DNA of 64,000 nt from Rhizobiaceae bacterium (GTDB taxonomy: Bacteria > Pseudomonadota > Alphaproteobacteria > Rhizobiales > Rhizobiaceae), in assembly GCA_019635755.1 (NCBI GenBank), contig JAHBYW010000010.1, positions 18,487-82,486 on the forward strand. Reading direction: 5' to 3'. Positions 33,050-41,198 of the stretch are shown here, piece by piece. Below the pieces are notes generated by a model. The model saw only the letters and a program-made list of their open reading frames with translations. It was not told the DNA's origin and made no database searches. The first letter of the stretch is position 1. The number at the start of each line of letters is the position of its first letter. Position numbers and translations under genes: made by a program.

Positions 33050-34447
33050 TCATGCCGGATGCCGGTGCCTGAGCCGCAAGGGCAGGCCGTTCCCCTGGTG
33101 CAAGGTCACGCGCTGGAGCGGCACCACGGTGTGACCCGGTACGGCCTCCAGCCGGAAGTGCCGCGCCAGCGAGGCGACGATGACGATCGCCTCGTTCAGT
33201 GCGAAGCTCGCGCCGATGCAGGTGCGCGGGCCGAAACCGAAGGGCATGTAGGCGTAGCGGTCGATCGCCTCGCGCGCGCCCGGCATGAAGCGGGACGGGT
33301 CGAAGGCCTCTGGGTCGGTCCACAGCGACCGGTGCCGGTGCAGCAGCCATGTCGACACGCAGACCAGCGTTCCCGGCGCGATGTCCTGCCCGCACAGTTC
33401 GTCGGGGCCGACCGCCTGACGGTGGATCGATGCCACGGGCGGATAGAGGCGCAGCGCCTCCTCCACCACCGCGCGGGCGACCGGGAAGCGGCCGATCCCG
33501 TCTTCCGGGAAGCGTCCGTCCGGCATCTCGCGGTCGGCTTCCGCCTCGACCTGCTCGCGCCAGACCGGATCGATCGACAGGAGATGCGCCACCCAGGTGA
33601 GCGTGTTCGCGGTGCTCTCGAAGCCGGCGGTCAGGAACAGCACGAGATTGCCCTGGATCTCCGCGTCGGTGAACAGCCGCTGGCCGGTCTCCGGGTCACG
33701 CGACAGGAGAATCGACACGATGTCCGGCTCCCCGCCCTCGCGCGGTCTTGCGCGACGCGCGTTGAGGATCATCTCCGAGAAGATCGGAAAGAACCGCCGC
33801 TGCTTGCGCGTGCGCCACATGCTGAGTCGCGGCACCCACTCCGGCATGCCGAAGGCGTCGGCGAAGTCGATCTGCCCCATCTGGTCGATGAACTTGTCGA
33901 GGATGCGCGACACTTCGCCGTGGTCGGCGCCGATGCCGTCGCCGAAGATCGTCTGGTCGAGGATGCCGACGGCGGCGCGCGCCATCTCGCGCGGCCCGTC
34001 GACGACCTTGCCGTCCTCGTGCCGTTTCAGGGCGGTCACCATGGCCGCGGCGGCGTTGGCCATCGCCGGAACGAAGGACGCGACCTTCTGCGCGGAGAAC
34101 AGCGGCGCCATGCTGCGGCGTTGCCGGCGCCAGCTGGCGCCTTCCGCCGTCAGCAGGCTGTTGGCGACCATCGGCGCCAGCATGCGCTGCTGGAAGCTGT
34201 CACGGACGTAGTTCTCGTGGTTCTGCACCAGCACGCGGCGGATCGCGTCGGCGTCGTTGATCACCGCGATGGTGCCGAGGATCGTCTTCACGGCCAGGAT
34301 CGGCCACTCGTAGTGGTACTGGCTGTAGGTCGACAGCGGGTTCTTCCGCATCGCCCAGATGAAGCTCAGCGAATTGAAAGGTTTGGTGCGCGGTTTCGGC
34401 GCCGGCGGCCGGGGCCTTTGGTCGGTTGCGGCCGGCGTCGTCGTCAA
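33050..34447 (-). CDS. Cytochrome P450
   Basis: A 465-residue P450 monooxygenase. The haem ligand is C410 in FGFGPRTCIG. The K-helix has EEALR (ExxR) and the I-helix has the oxygen-activation motif AGFEST. I see no membrane anchor, so it is probably soluble and fed by separate redox partners. The start taken is TTG at 34447, whose last two bases begin the permease stop TGA; no ATG fits before the family similarity begins, so translation is likely coupled to the permease. The length resembles CYP4/CYP102-like enzymes acting on fatty acyl or terpenoid substrates, but the substrate is unknown. Confidence 0.92.
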   Translation of the reverse strand: MTTTPAATDQRPRPPAPKPRTKPFNSLSFIWAMRKNPLSTYSQYHYEWPILAVKTILGTIAVINDADAIRRVLVQNHENYVRDSFQQRMLAPMVANSLLTAEGASWRRQRRSMAPLFSAQKVASFVPAMANAAAAMVTALKRHEDGKVVDGPREMARAAVGILDQTIFGDGIGADHGEVSRILDKFIDQMGQIDFADAFGMPEWVPRLSMWRTRKQRRFFPIFSEMILNARRARPREGGEPDIVSILLSRDPETGQRLFTDAEIQGNLVLFLTAGFESTANTLTWVAHLLSIDPVWREQVEAEADREMPDGRFPEDGIGRFPVARAVVEEALRLYPPVASIHRQAVGPDELCGQDIAPGTLVCVSTWLLHRHRSLWTDPEAFDPSRFMPGAREAIDRYAYMPFGFGPRTCIGASFALNEAIVIVASLARHFRLEAVPGHTVVPLQRVTLHQGNGLPLRLRHRHPA

Positions 34448-35562
34448 GCACGCCGCAGCGCATCGGCGGGTGTCTGCGACACCGCGCGCCATGCGGGATA
34501 GAGGGAGCCCAGGCCCGACAGCAGCAGCGCGCCGGCGACCGACAGCAGGATCGCGTCGAGCGAGGGCTGGATGTTGAGGTACTGCCCGATCGTCGGCAGG
34601 TAGTCGAAATAGGCGCAGGCGACGTAGCCGAGCGGAATGCCGAGCAGCGATCCCAGCAGCCCGGTGATCAGCCCCTCGATGATGATGGTCGCGATGATGC
34701 GCCAATTGCTCCAGCCGATCGCCATCATGATGCCGGTCTCGCGCACGCGTTCCTGCACCGCCATCAGCAGCACGTTGAAGACGCTGAGCCCTGCCATCGT
34801 CAGCGCGATCAGCGACGTCACCTGCGAGATCGCACGCAGGACCGCGACGTTGCGGTCCCGCGAGAAGAGCTGGTCGGTCGGAGCCACCGTCACGCGGCCG
34901 AGCTTCTCGATCTCGGCGATCAGCCCCTCCGCGTCCTTCATCGTATAGGCCGGGTCCAGCGCCAGGTGGAACGCCGTCACCTGCCGGTCCCGGAACGCCA
35001 GTTCCTGCAGGTCGCGGAGCCGCGCCACGATGACGCCGCGGTTCACCGCCGACCGGTAGCCGGTGATGCCGATGATCGTCATGTCGTGGTCGAACAGGGT
35101 CAGCGTATCGCCGACGCCCTTGCCCAGCTTGCGCGCGGCGTTCTCGCCGAGCAGCACCACCCAGCGCTCGCCCGGCGCCGGCTTGCGGCCCTCCTTGACC
35201 GGCATCTCGCCCCAGAAGTAGCTATCCTCGCTCATCGCCAGCGTCAGGATCTGCTGGCCGTCGTCCACGGGCGCAAACATCGCCAGTTCGCCCGAGATGC
35301 CCTGTACGCCGGGCAGCGCCGCGATCTTCGGGCCGTAATCCTCGGGGACGAAGCCAGAGAACACGTCGGTCGCGTCGGCCTGCGACACGGTGAGGTCGGC
35401 GCCGCGCTCCTGCGCACCCTCATGGGTGGTGGTCTCGATGCCGTTCGACAGGGCGAGCAGCGCCAGCGCGGTCGCGAAGGCGATCGATATGCTGAAGACG
35501 AGCAGCGCCGTCCGCGCGGGGCGGCGCATGAGATTGCGGTAGGACAGGACGGCGAGGTTCAT
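34444..35562 (-). CDS. ABC transporter permease, FtsX/MacB type
   Basis: A 372-residue membrane protein with one N-terminal helix (about 18-40), a periplasmic domain of about 200 residues (about 45-250) and three C-terminal helices. The latter include VTSLIALTMAGLSVFNVLLM and IIEGLITGLLGSLLGIPLGY, typical of FtsX-like permeases of the LolC/MacB/DevC group. These move lipids, lipoproteins or hydrophobic compounds out of the inner membrane using mechanical force. It overlaps the upstream ATPase gene by 4 bases (ATGA) and the downstream P450 gene by 4 bases, so all three are translationally linked. Confidence 0.92.
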   Translation of the reverse strand: MNLAVLSYRNLMRRPARTALLVFSISIAFATALALLALSNGIETTTHEGAQERGADLTVSQADATDVFSGFVPEDYGPKIAALPGVQGISGELAMFAPVDDGQQILTLAMSEDSYFWGEMPVKEGRKPAPGERWVVLLGENAARKLGKGVGDTLTLFDHDMTIIGITGYRSAVNRGVIVARLRDLQELAFRDRQVTAFHLALDPAYTMKDAEGLIAEIEKLGRVTVAPTDQLFSRDRNVAVLRAISQVTSLIALTMAGLSVFNVLLMAVQERVRETGIMMAIGWSNWRIIATIIIEGLITGLLGSLLGIPLGYVACAYFDYLPTIGQYLNIQPSLDAILLSVAGALLLSGLGSLYPAWRAVSQTPADALRRA

Positions 35563-36263
35563 GTCGCGGCCATCGCGCTCGCGCGGACGGCGTCGGACGC
35601 GACGCGGCCATCCTTGATCCGCACCTGCCGCTCGCCCAGCGCCGCGATCTTGTCGTCGTGGGTCACGAGGACGAACGCCATGCCGGTCTGCGACCGGATC
35701 GACTGCAGCAGGTCGATCACGGTGGCGGCGCTCGTGCTGTCGAGGTTGCCGGTCGGCTCGTCGGAGAGCAGGAGCGACGGCTTGTTGGCGATGGAGCGCG
35801 CGATGGCGACCCGCTGGCGCTCGCCGCCCGACAGGGCGTGCGGCAGGTGCTGAAGGCGCGCCGACAGCCCAACCAGATCGAGGAGTTCGCGCGCGCGGGC
35901 ACGCCGGGCCGCCTTGGCGATCCCCGTGCCGGCCATCGCCATCTCCACGTTTTCGACGGCCGAAAGCGTCGGCAGCAGAAGGAATTCCTGGAAGACCACG
36001 CCGATGCGCGTGCGGCGCAGTTCGGTCCAGCCACGCAGAGAGGTGACCGGCCTGCCCTCCCAGAGGACCGTCCCGGATGTCGGGTGATCGAAGCCGGCCA
36101 TGATGTGGATCAGGCTGGACTTGCCGCTGCCGCTCGGACCGGTGATCACCACGAACTCGCCGGGGGCGATGGAAAGGTCGATGTCGCGGAGCGCGACGAC
36201 GGTCCCGTCGTCATACTCCCGGCTCACCTTCTCCAGCGCGATCAGCGGTCGTGCCGACGCCAT
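35559..36263 (-). CDS. ABC transporter ATP-binding protein, LolD/MacB type
   Basis: A 234-residue ATPase. The Walker A motif GPSGSGKSS is at about 42-50, followed by a Q-loop (VVFQEFLLLPTLSAVENVEM), signature LSGGERQRVAIARS and Walker B LLLSDEPTGNLDS. These forms are those of the LolD/MacB/FtsE subgroup, which pairs with FtsX-like permeases, as here with the next gene. It begins 90 bases after the stop of the MlaC-like gene on the same strand and may belong to the same transcript. Confidence 0.95.
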   Translation of the reverse strand: MASARPLIALEKVSREYDDGTVVALRDIDLSIAPGEFVVITGPSGSGKSSLIHIMAGFDHPTSGTVLWEGRPVTSLRGWTELRRTRIGVVFQEFLLLPTLSAVENVEMAMAGTGIAKAARRARARELLDLVGLSARLQHLPHALSGGERQRVAIARSIANKPSLLLSDEPTGNLDSTSAATVIDLLQSIRSQTGMAFVLVTHDDKIAALGERQVRIKDGRVASDAVRASAMAAT

Positions 36264-36353
36264 CCTGCCCCTCGAAACTCCCCGCCAGCGTCTCTACTAG
36301 ACCGGCGAGGCCGGGGATAGTGCGCAGATCGAGCAAAAAGGCCGTTTGCCGGC

Positions 36354-36932
36354 TTAGCCGCCGATCGCCCTGATCAGGGCGTTGACGTCGCCGCCGCTGT
36401 TTTCCAGGATTTGACGGGCCTGGTTGCGCGCATTGGCGACCAGGCTGTGGCCGTCGACGACGACGTCGATGGCGCGGACCCCGCTGCCGGCGGGAATGAC
36501 CTTCCAGATCGCAACGCGTCCGCTGCGGTCGGAGCGCTGCACGGCCACCTGCCGCTCCCCGCCCTTGCCATCGCGCACGCCGACGATCTCGACCGTCTTG
36601 CCGGCGACTTCCTTGCCGCGCGATGCGCAATCGTCCGTGGCCTTGCCGACGAGGGCCTCGCGGTAGGCGGTCTTCTGCGCCGGCGTCATGCGCTTCCAGG
36701 AATCGTACGAAGCCGTCCCTGCCATCGTCTCAAAATCGAACGCATCGGTGACCAGGCTGCGGCAGGCTTCGCGGACCGCCGCCTTGTCGCCCGGCGAGGC
36801 GGCGCCCGTGGTCTGGTTGATGCGATCGACGAAGGCGAGGATCGCCGCGTCCGGTTCGGCCGCCGAGGCGCCCGCGCAGGACGCAGCCGGAATGGCGAGC
36901 GCCGCCGCCAGCATCACCACGCATGCCTTCAT
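36354..36932 (-). CDS. MlaC/Ttg2D-family periplasmic protein
   Basis: A 192-residue exported protein. The signal sequence has a possible lipobox in PAASCAG (cysteine near residue 18), so it may be a lipoprotein. The mature part has the tol_tol_Ttg2 (MlaC) pattern: ILAFVDRINQTT, FDFETMAGTASYDSWKRMTP, KTAYREALVGKA and a C-terminal VWKVIPAGSGVRAIDVVVDG-like strand set. MlaC proteins carry phospholipids or hopanoids across the periplasm. Partner genes mlaFED are absent; instead a LolD-like ATPase follows. ATG 36932 starts the signal sequence. Confidence 0.82.
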   Translation of the reverse strand: MKACVVMLAAALAIPAASCAGASAAEPDAAILAFVDRINQTTGAASPGDKAAVREACRSLVTDAFDFETMAGTASYDSWKRMTPAQKTAYREALVGKATDDCASRGKEVAGKTVEIVGVRDGKGGERQVAVQRSDRSGRVAIWKVIPAGSGVRAIDVVVDGHSLVANARNQARQILENSGGDVNALIRAIGG

Positions 36933-37002
36933 CGCTTCAATTCTCCAGATCGCATCGGCCGCTCCATGGCACCCAACTTTGGCCGGAACGTGCCGGCCGC
37001 CA

Positions 37003-37788
37003 TCACGCTGCGGAAGCGCGTGGCGACGGCGCAAGAAAGCTGCCGATGCCGAGGAAGCCGGCGAGAAAGCCGCCGACATGGGCCTCCCAGGCGATGGACA
37101 TCTCGCTGCCCGGCCCGAAGCCGACCAGCCCCGTCACCAGGTTCACGGCCATCCAGATGCCCAGGAAAGTCACGACGGAGCGGCGCCTCAGGCATTCTGC
37201 AATGGAGAGCGGCGGACCGGAAAAGGCCGCGCGCCGGCCGCTGCGGTCAATCCGGAATCCGAACCGCGCCGCCGCGCCCATCATGCCGGAGATGGCGCCG
37301 GAGGCGCCGACCAGCGGCGCCTGGTCATAGACGTGCAGCGCGTAGTGCAGCGCCGCTGCCGCGAACGCCGTGGCCAGCCAGAACAGGACGAACCGCAACG
37401 CGCCGAGCCGGTTGGCCAGCGGTGTGCCGAACGCCGCAAGCCAGACCATGTTGACCGCGAGATGCGCCAGCGAGCCGTGCAGCACGGAATATGTGAACGG
37501 CGAGGTGAACGCGGCGAGGTCCAGCGCGAAATGGCCCGAGTACCGGATCGGGATGAACGCCGCGTAGAGCAGCAGCGTGAAGTCGGCATCGGCCGTCAGC
37601 AGATAGAGCCTGACCAGATGGATGCCGGCGCAAAGGCCGATCGCCCCGATCACGACCGCCGGCAGGTTGAAGATGGGTTCCCGGCGCGCCTCGGCAGCCG
37701 GGACCACGGCCGAATCGCCGGGCTCCGCGCCAGCGCTCGGCCTTTCGCCCGGATCGGCCGGGCGGTCGCTGTCGTCACCCCCGCTCAT
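37003..37788 (-). CDS. Rhomboid family intramembrane serine protease
   Basis: A 261-residue polytopic protein with a proline-rich cytoplasmic N terminus of about 40 residues. The catalytic serine is in GASGAISGMMGA and the histidine in EAHVGGFLAGFLG, the two hallmarks of active rhomboids. The HLAVNMVWLAAFG helix with HxxxN is also present. It cleaves membrane proteins within or near the bilayer; substrates cannot be predicted. It lies 70 bases upstream of the MlaC-like gene on the same strand and may head that transcript. Confidence 0.94.
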   Translation of the reverse strand: MSGGDDSDRPADPGERPSAGAEPGDSAVVPAAEARREPIFNLPAVVIGAIGLCAGIHLVRLYLLTADADFTLLLYAAFIPIRYSGHFALDLAAFTSPFTYSVLHGSLAHLAVNMVWLAAFGTPLANRLGALRFVLFWLATAFAAAALHYALHVYDQAPLVGASGAISGMMGAAARFGFRIDRSGRRAAFSGPPLSIAECLRRRSVVTFLGIWMAVNLVTGLVGFGPGSEMSIAWEAHVGGFLAGFLGIGSFLAPSPRASAA

Positions 37789-37865
37789 GCGCCGATCGTG
37801 AGAATCATTGGCTTCGCGTCAACGAAATGGACCGGGAGCCTGTAGCGCAGCCGCCTGCGGCGCGC

Positions 37866-37901
37866 AAAAGAAAAGGCCGTCCGGGTTGTCCCCGGACGGC
37901 C
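37866..37901 (-). terminator. Orphan intrinsic terminator, minus strand
   Basis: An 11-bp perfect stem, GGCCGTCCGGG with CCCGGACGGCC, has a 5-base loop and on the minus strand runs into TTTTCTTT. The nearest coding frames on that strand start downstream of it (rhomboid, 37788), and none ends just before it. It therefore seems to terminate a short untranslated transcript. Confidence 0.75.
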
Positions 37902-37978
37902 CGTCGAGCCCCCTGTATGCCCCTGAATTCCTTGACTGGAAGTGCCCGCCTCGCTGTCACCGGCGGGTGTTTTGTATG
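37866..37978 (-). ncRNA. Candidate small RNA
   Basis: The region 37789-38185 between rhomboid and the PAS gene has no plausible gene. On the minus strand it offers a hairpin (CCCGCC with GGCGGG, 37945-37967), a single-stranded stretch with GGGGCATACAGGGGGC, and the strong terminator at 37866-37901. This is the layout of a bacterial sRNA of about 110 nucleotides. I could not identify a promoter with confidence or match a known family. The remainder of the region, 37980-38185, contains GTTAACCTTAACGG and looks like the promoter region of the PAS gene. Confidence 0.4.
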
Positions 37979-38185
37979 GACAGGACCGTGCCACACGGAC
38001 GCTTGCCGCGCAATCGAAACGGAAAGTTAACCTTAACGGTCCGGCTCCGTGAACAAGCCCAGACACGGCTGGCACGCAACCTGCTCCGGAACGCATACAG
38101 GCGGCCGGAGGGCGCTCCTCTGTCCACCATTGGCACAAGACGACAGCATGCCCGGAGCAGCAGGTTCATGAAGCACGAGGGGACA

Positions 38186-38815
38186 ATGGCGTTGTTCCAG
38201 TATTGGAACAGGTTGCGCAACGGCCGCCCTGCCCCGCGCCGGACGGAGATCGAGCCGGCCGACATCAAGACGATGCTGGCCGACACCTTCATCCTCGAGA
38301 AGGACGCGCGCGGCGAGGCCGTGTTCCGCCTTGCGGGCACCCGGCTCTGCGCACTCTACGGCCGCGAGTTGAAGGGCTTCTCCTTCGCCTCGCTCTGGCG
38401 CGACAAGGACCAGCGGCTGCTGGGCAAGCTCGCCGAGGGCAGTTTCGGCTCCAAATCGATCGTGGTCGTTTCCTACGAAGGTATCAGCCGCAACGGGCGC
38501 ACCAACGCCTTCGAGCTCGTCCTGCTGCCCCTCGACGGCGGCTTCGAAAGCCCGCGCTGCATGGGCTCTGTCGTGCCGATGGAGAAGCCGTTCTGGCTGG
38601 GTGCCGACCCGATCCTCGACGCGCGCATCGACACGGTACGCGTCGTCGATCCGGACCGCGAACCCGTCTTCCTCGGCAACCGCCCGGCGGTGACCGTTCC
38701 GGACCTCGTCCCGGACGCCGCCGATCTGCGCCCTGCCCCCGTCCAGTCAACGGTTCCTGCCGAGGGCCGTCGGATCCGCCATCTGGTGGTCCTCGACGGC
38801 GGCCGCGAAGAGTAA
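38186..38815 (+). CDS. PAS-domain protein (PAS_5 type)
   Basis: A 209-residue protein. The N-terminal two-thirds match the PAS_5 family of alphaproteobacteria: ALFQYWNRLRNGRPAPRRTE, EIEPADIKTMLADTFILE, then FRLAGTRLCALYGRELKG and a strand with RCMGSVVPMEKPFWLG. The C-terminal 50 residues are proline-rich and end IRHLVVLDGG. No kinase, cyclase or DNA-binding domain is attached, so it is a stand-alone sensor or adaptor. ATG 38186 follows GAGGGGAC; an ATG six codons upstream is also in frame. A PilZ gene follows on the same strand. Confidence 0.85.
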   Translation: MALFQYWNRLRNGRPAPRRTEIEPADIKTMLADTFILEKDARGEAVFRLAGTRLCALYGRELKGFSFASLWRDKDQRLLGKLAEGSFGSKSIVVVSYEGISRNGRTNAFELVLLPLDGGFESPRCMGSVVPMEKPFWLGADPILDARIDTVRVVDPDREPVFLGNRPAVTVPDLVPDAADLRPAPVQSTVPAEGRRIRHLVVLDGGREE

Positions 38816-38920
38816 AGACGCAGTCGTTTCGGCCGTTAAGACTTACGGCTTGTTAACCGGTCGCTCGCTATTTTTCCCCAAATCATGCGCGCATATCGCG
38901 CAGGCAGATCAAACGGGGAA

Positions 38921-39547
38921 ATGGCCGTCATGAGGTCAGCGGCGATCGAGGTCGCGCCGTCGAGAGCGGAAAGGCGCAACTTTCAGCGCGTCCGCGTCAA
39001 GATATACGGCCGCTTCATGCTCGAGGACCGCACCGAGCACCCGTGCCAGGTCGTCGACATGTCGCCGGGCAACGTCGCGTTCCGCGCCGACCGCGTCGGC
39101 GAGCCCGGCGAGAAGGTCATCGCCTATCTCGACCACATTGGCCGCATCGAGGGCGTCGTGACCCGCCGACTCGACGACGGCTTCGCCATGACGGTCATCG
39201 CGTCCGACCGCAAGAAGGACAAGCTCGCGGCGCAGCTGACCTGGCTCGCCAACAAGCACGAGCTCGACCTGCCGGAGGACCGCCGCCACGAGCGCGTCGC
39301 GCCGCGCAACCCGATGAGCGTGCTGAAGCTCGCCGACGGGCGCCAGTATCAGTGCCGCATCATCGACCTGTCGCTGTCGGGCGCCGCCATCGAGATCGAG
39401 GTCAAGCCCGCGCTCGGCGTCCAGGTGACGCTCGGCACGATGCGCGGCCAGGTCGTCCGCCATTTCGAGGACGGCGTTGCGATCGAGTTCGCCGTCGTGC
39501 AGCGCCCCGAGACGCTCGACGCCGAGTTCAACGGCACGCGCAGCTGA
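38921..39547 (+). CDS. Tandem PilZ-domain protein
   Basis: A 208-residue cytoplasmic protein with two PilZ-like domains. In the first, ERRNFQRVRV and DMSPGNVAF match the RxxxR and DxSxxG-type elements, with asparagine at the usual glycine. In the second, EDRRHERVAPR and DLSLSGAAIE match fully. PilZ domains bind cyclic di-GMP, so the second domain is the likelier binder. No output domain is attached. ATG 38921 follows AACGGGGAA. It is followed by a strong terminator, so it is probably monocistronic or the end of a PAS-PilZ transcript. Confidence 0.9.
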   Translation: MAVMRSAAIEVAPSRAERRNFQRVRVKIYGRFMLEDRTEHPCQVVDMSPGNVAFRADRVGEPGEKVIAYLDHIGRIEGVVTRRLDDGFAMTVIASDRKKDKLAAQLTWLANKHELDLPEDRRHERVAPRNPMSVLKLADGRQYQCRIIDLSLSGAAIEIEVKPALGVQVTLGTMRGQVVRHFEDGVAIEFAVVQRPETLDAEFNGTRS

Positions 39548-39575
39548 CCCGCACGCCCTTAGCGGCATGCATCCG

Positions 39576-39600
39576 AAGGCGGCCTGAGGGCCGCCTTTTC
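39576..39600 (+). terminator. Intrinsic terminator after the PilZ gene
   Basis: GGCGGCC pairs with GGCCGCC around a short TGAG loop, followed by TTTTC, 30 bases after the PilZ stop codon. Confidence 0.85.
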
Positions 39601-39914
39601 GTTTGGCGAGGCGCCCGAGGGCCCGCCGCACGCTGCTCCTCCTGGCACGGTGACGTCTCCGGCCCGGACCGCCCAGGCCGTGACGGCAACGGCCCGGCGG
39701 ACTGCCGTTTCCTGACGCGACCCAGGGCGCAACCGAAATCTCCAATTTTAGGCAAATTCGATCCGTCTTTTATGCTTAATTTATTCAAGTTCGTCTTGAG
39801 TTTTATTCTGTTTTTAGACTTGGTTTCGATGCCTTCTACTTAAACTCTACTTCGCGGTTTTGCGTGGAATAAATCCGGCTCTGCCAATGTGGCGTCAGAA
39901 GGGGAGACGACACA
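39601..39914 (+). other. Non-coding region with AT-rich promoter of the transglutaminase-like gene
   Basis: No gene is visible here. The left half is GC-rich. From about 39738 to 39890 the sequence is unusually AT-rich for this genome, with runs such as CTTAATTTATTC and TTTTATTCTGTTTTTAGAC, and a weak TCAAG/CTTGA hairpin at 39785-39799. This probably carries the promoter and perhaps binding sites for the 39915 gene. A GGGGAGACG ribosome site precedes its ATG. Confidence 0.5.
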
Positions 39915-40517
39915 ATGACGAAGACGGGGACAAGGCTTCTGACAATTCTCGCTGCGCTGCCGCTGGCTTTCGCCGCCGGCACCGCCTTCGCCAACTCGTC
40001 CATGACGACGGGCGGCCGGACGACGCAGCCGATCGGACACTACGAGTTCTGCCAGCGCGAGCCCGGGGAATGCTCGCAGAAGACGGCGAAGAAGGCTCCG
40101 GTCGAACTGACACGCAAGCTGTGGTCGGCGATGATCGACGTGAACAACGCGGTCAACATGATGGTCGCGCCGCGCACCGACATGGAAATGTGGGGCAAGG
40201 AGGAACTCTGGTCCTACCCCGACAAGGTCGGCGACTGCGAGGACTATGTGCTGGAGAAGCGCCGCCGCCTCATGAAGATGGGCGTGTCCGCAGGCGACCT
40301 GCTCATCACCGTCGTGCGCCAGCCCAACGGCGACGGTCACGCCGTTCTGACGGTCCGCACCAGCCGCGGCGACTTCGTGCTCGACAATCTCGAGCTCCGC
40401 GTGCTCGCCTGGGCCGACACCGAATACACCTACCTCAAGCGCCAGTCGGAGCGGAACTCCGGCGCCTGGGTCTCCATCCAGGACGACCGCAACGTGCTGG
40501 TCGGCAGCGTCAAGTAG
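39915..40517 (+). CDS. Transglutaminase-like cysteine peptidase (BTLCP family)
   Basis: A 200-residue exported protein of the bacterial transglutaminase-like cysteine proteinase family (DUF920). The signal peptide ends near GTAFA-NS (about 26). The catalytic triad is visible: C108 in GDCEDYVL, H142 in GHAVLTVRT and D157 in LDNLELRV. The WSYPDKVGDCEDYV block is diagnostic. The family includes LapG, a periplasmic protease controlled by cyclic di-GMP through LapD, but this is the short rhizobial type and no LapD-like gene is nearby. It has a strong terminator downstream. Confidence 0.93.
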   Translation: MTKTGTRLLTILAALPLAFAAGTAFANSSMTTGGRTTQPIGHYEFCQREPGECSQKTAKKAPVELTRKLWSAMIDVNNAVNMMVAPRTDMEMWGKEELWSYPDKVGDCEDYVLEKRRRLMKMGVSAGDLLITVVRQPNGDGHAVLTVRTSRGDFVLDNLELRVLAWADTEYTYLKRQSERNSGAWVSIQDDRNVLVGSVK

Positions 40518-40571
40518 GAACACCAATACCCGGTCGAGTCCCCACCCTCCCCGTCCCCAACGACCGGGTTA

Positions 40572-40608
40572 GGAGCCGGCCCAGTCCCCGGGCCGGCTCC
40601 ACTCTTTT
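40572..40608 (+). terminator. Intrinsic terminator
   Basis: GGAGCCGGCCC and GGGCCGGCTCC form an 11-bp perfect stem with a 7-base loop, followed by ACTCTTTT. It lies 55 bases after the transglutaminase-like gene and may also end the convergent carbonic anhydrase transcript. Confidence 0.88.
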
Positions 40609-40629
40609 CCGGAACTGCCGGGCGGCCGC

Positions 40630-41157
40630 TCAGACGGCGGCCAGTCCCTGGCGGAACCGCCGCGCATTCGCCACGTAATGCGCCGCGGACATCCTGAGCC
40701 GCGCGATCGCCGCGTCGTCCAGCGCGCGGATGACCTTGGCGGGCGAGCCGACGATCAGCGATCCGTCCGGGAATTCCTTGCCCTCGGTCACCAGCGCACC
40801 GGCACCGACCAGCGAGTTGCTGCCGATCCGCGCGCCGTTCAGCACGATCGCGCCCATGCCGATCAGCGAATTGTCGCCGATCGTGCAGCCGTGCAGCAGC
40901 GCGCGATGGCCGACCGTGCAGCCGACGCCGATGGTCAGCGGGAAGCCGGGGTCGGTGTGCATCACAGTGTGCTCCTGCACATTGGTATCGTCGCCGAGGG
41001 TTATCTGTTCGTTGTCGCCGCGCAGCGCCGCGCCGAACCAGATCCCGACATTGCGGCCGATGCGGATGCGGCCGACGACGCTGGCGTCCGGCGCGATCCA
41101 GGCGGACGCCTCGTCGACGAACTCCGGCGCGACGCCATCGATGGAATAGATCGGCAT
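40630..41157 (-). CDS. Gamma-carbonic anhydrase-like protein (YrdA/PaaY family)
   Basis: A 175-residue left-handed beta-helix protein with hexapeptide repeats. Conserved blocks are [74 protein letters not shown] and [11 protein letters not shown]. Histidines in [15 protein letters not shown] match the metal ligands of the gamma carbonic anhydrases. Many members of this short form have weak or no carbonic anhydrase activity. ATG 41157 begins MPIYSIDG, the usual start. It follows a small membrane protein gene on the same strand. Confidence 0.93.
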   Translation of the reverse strand: MPIYSIDGVAPEFVDEASAWIAPDASVVGRIRIGRNVGIWFGAALRGDNEQITLGDDTNVQEHTVMHTDPGFPLTIGVGCTVGHRALLHGCTIGDNSLIGMGAIVLNGARIGSNSLVGAGALVTEGKEFPDGSLIVGSPAKVIRALDDAAIARLRMSAAHYVANARRFRQGLAAV

Positions 41158-41198
41158 GAGAACTCCGCTTGCTCGGCCGGCGCGGACGCGCCCGTTCC

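Noticed and set aside
36354..36932. The MlaC-like gene as part of a classical mlaFEDCB phospholipid transport operon
   Set aside because: The neighbouring ATPase and permease are of the LolD/FtsX type, not MlaF/MlaE, and no MCE-domain protein is present.
7528..38858. Recurrent GTTAAC/TTAACC motifs upstream of several envelope and signalling genes (7528, 8280, 14947, 29026, 38027, 38853), considered as CtrA half-sites
   Set aside because: None has the second TTAA seven bases away, as the full CtrA site TTAA-N7-TTAA needs. They are in AT-richer promoter DNA, where such hexamers occur by chance. A ChIP data set would be needed.
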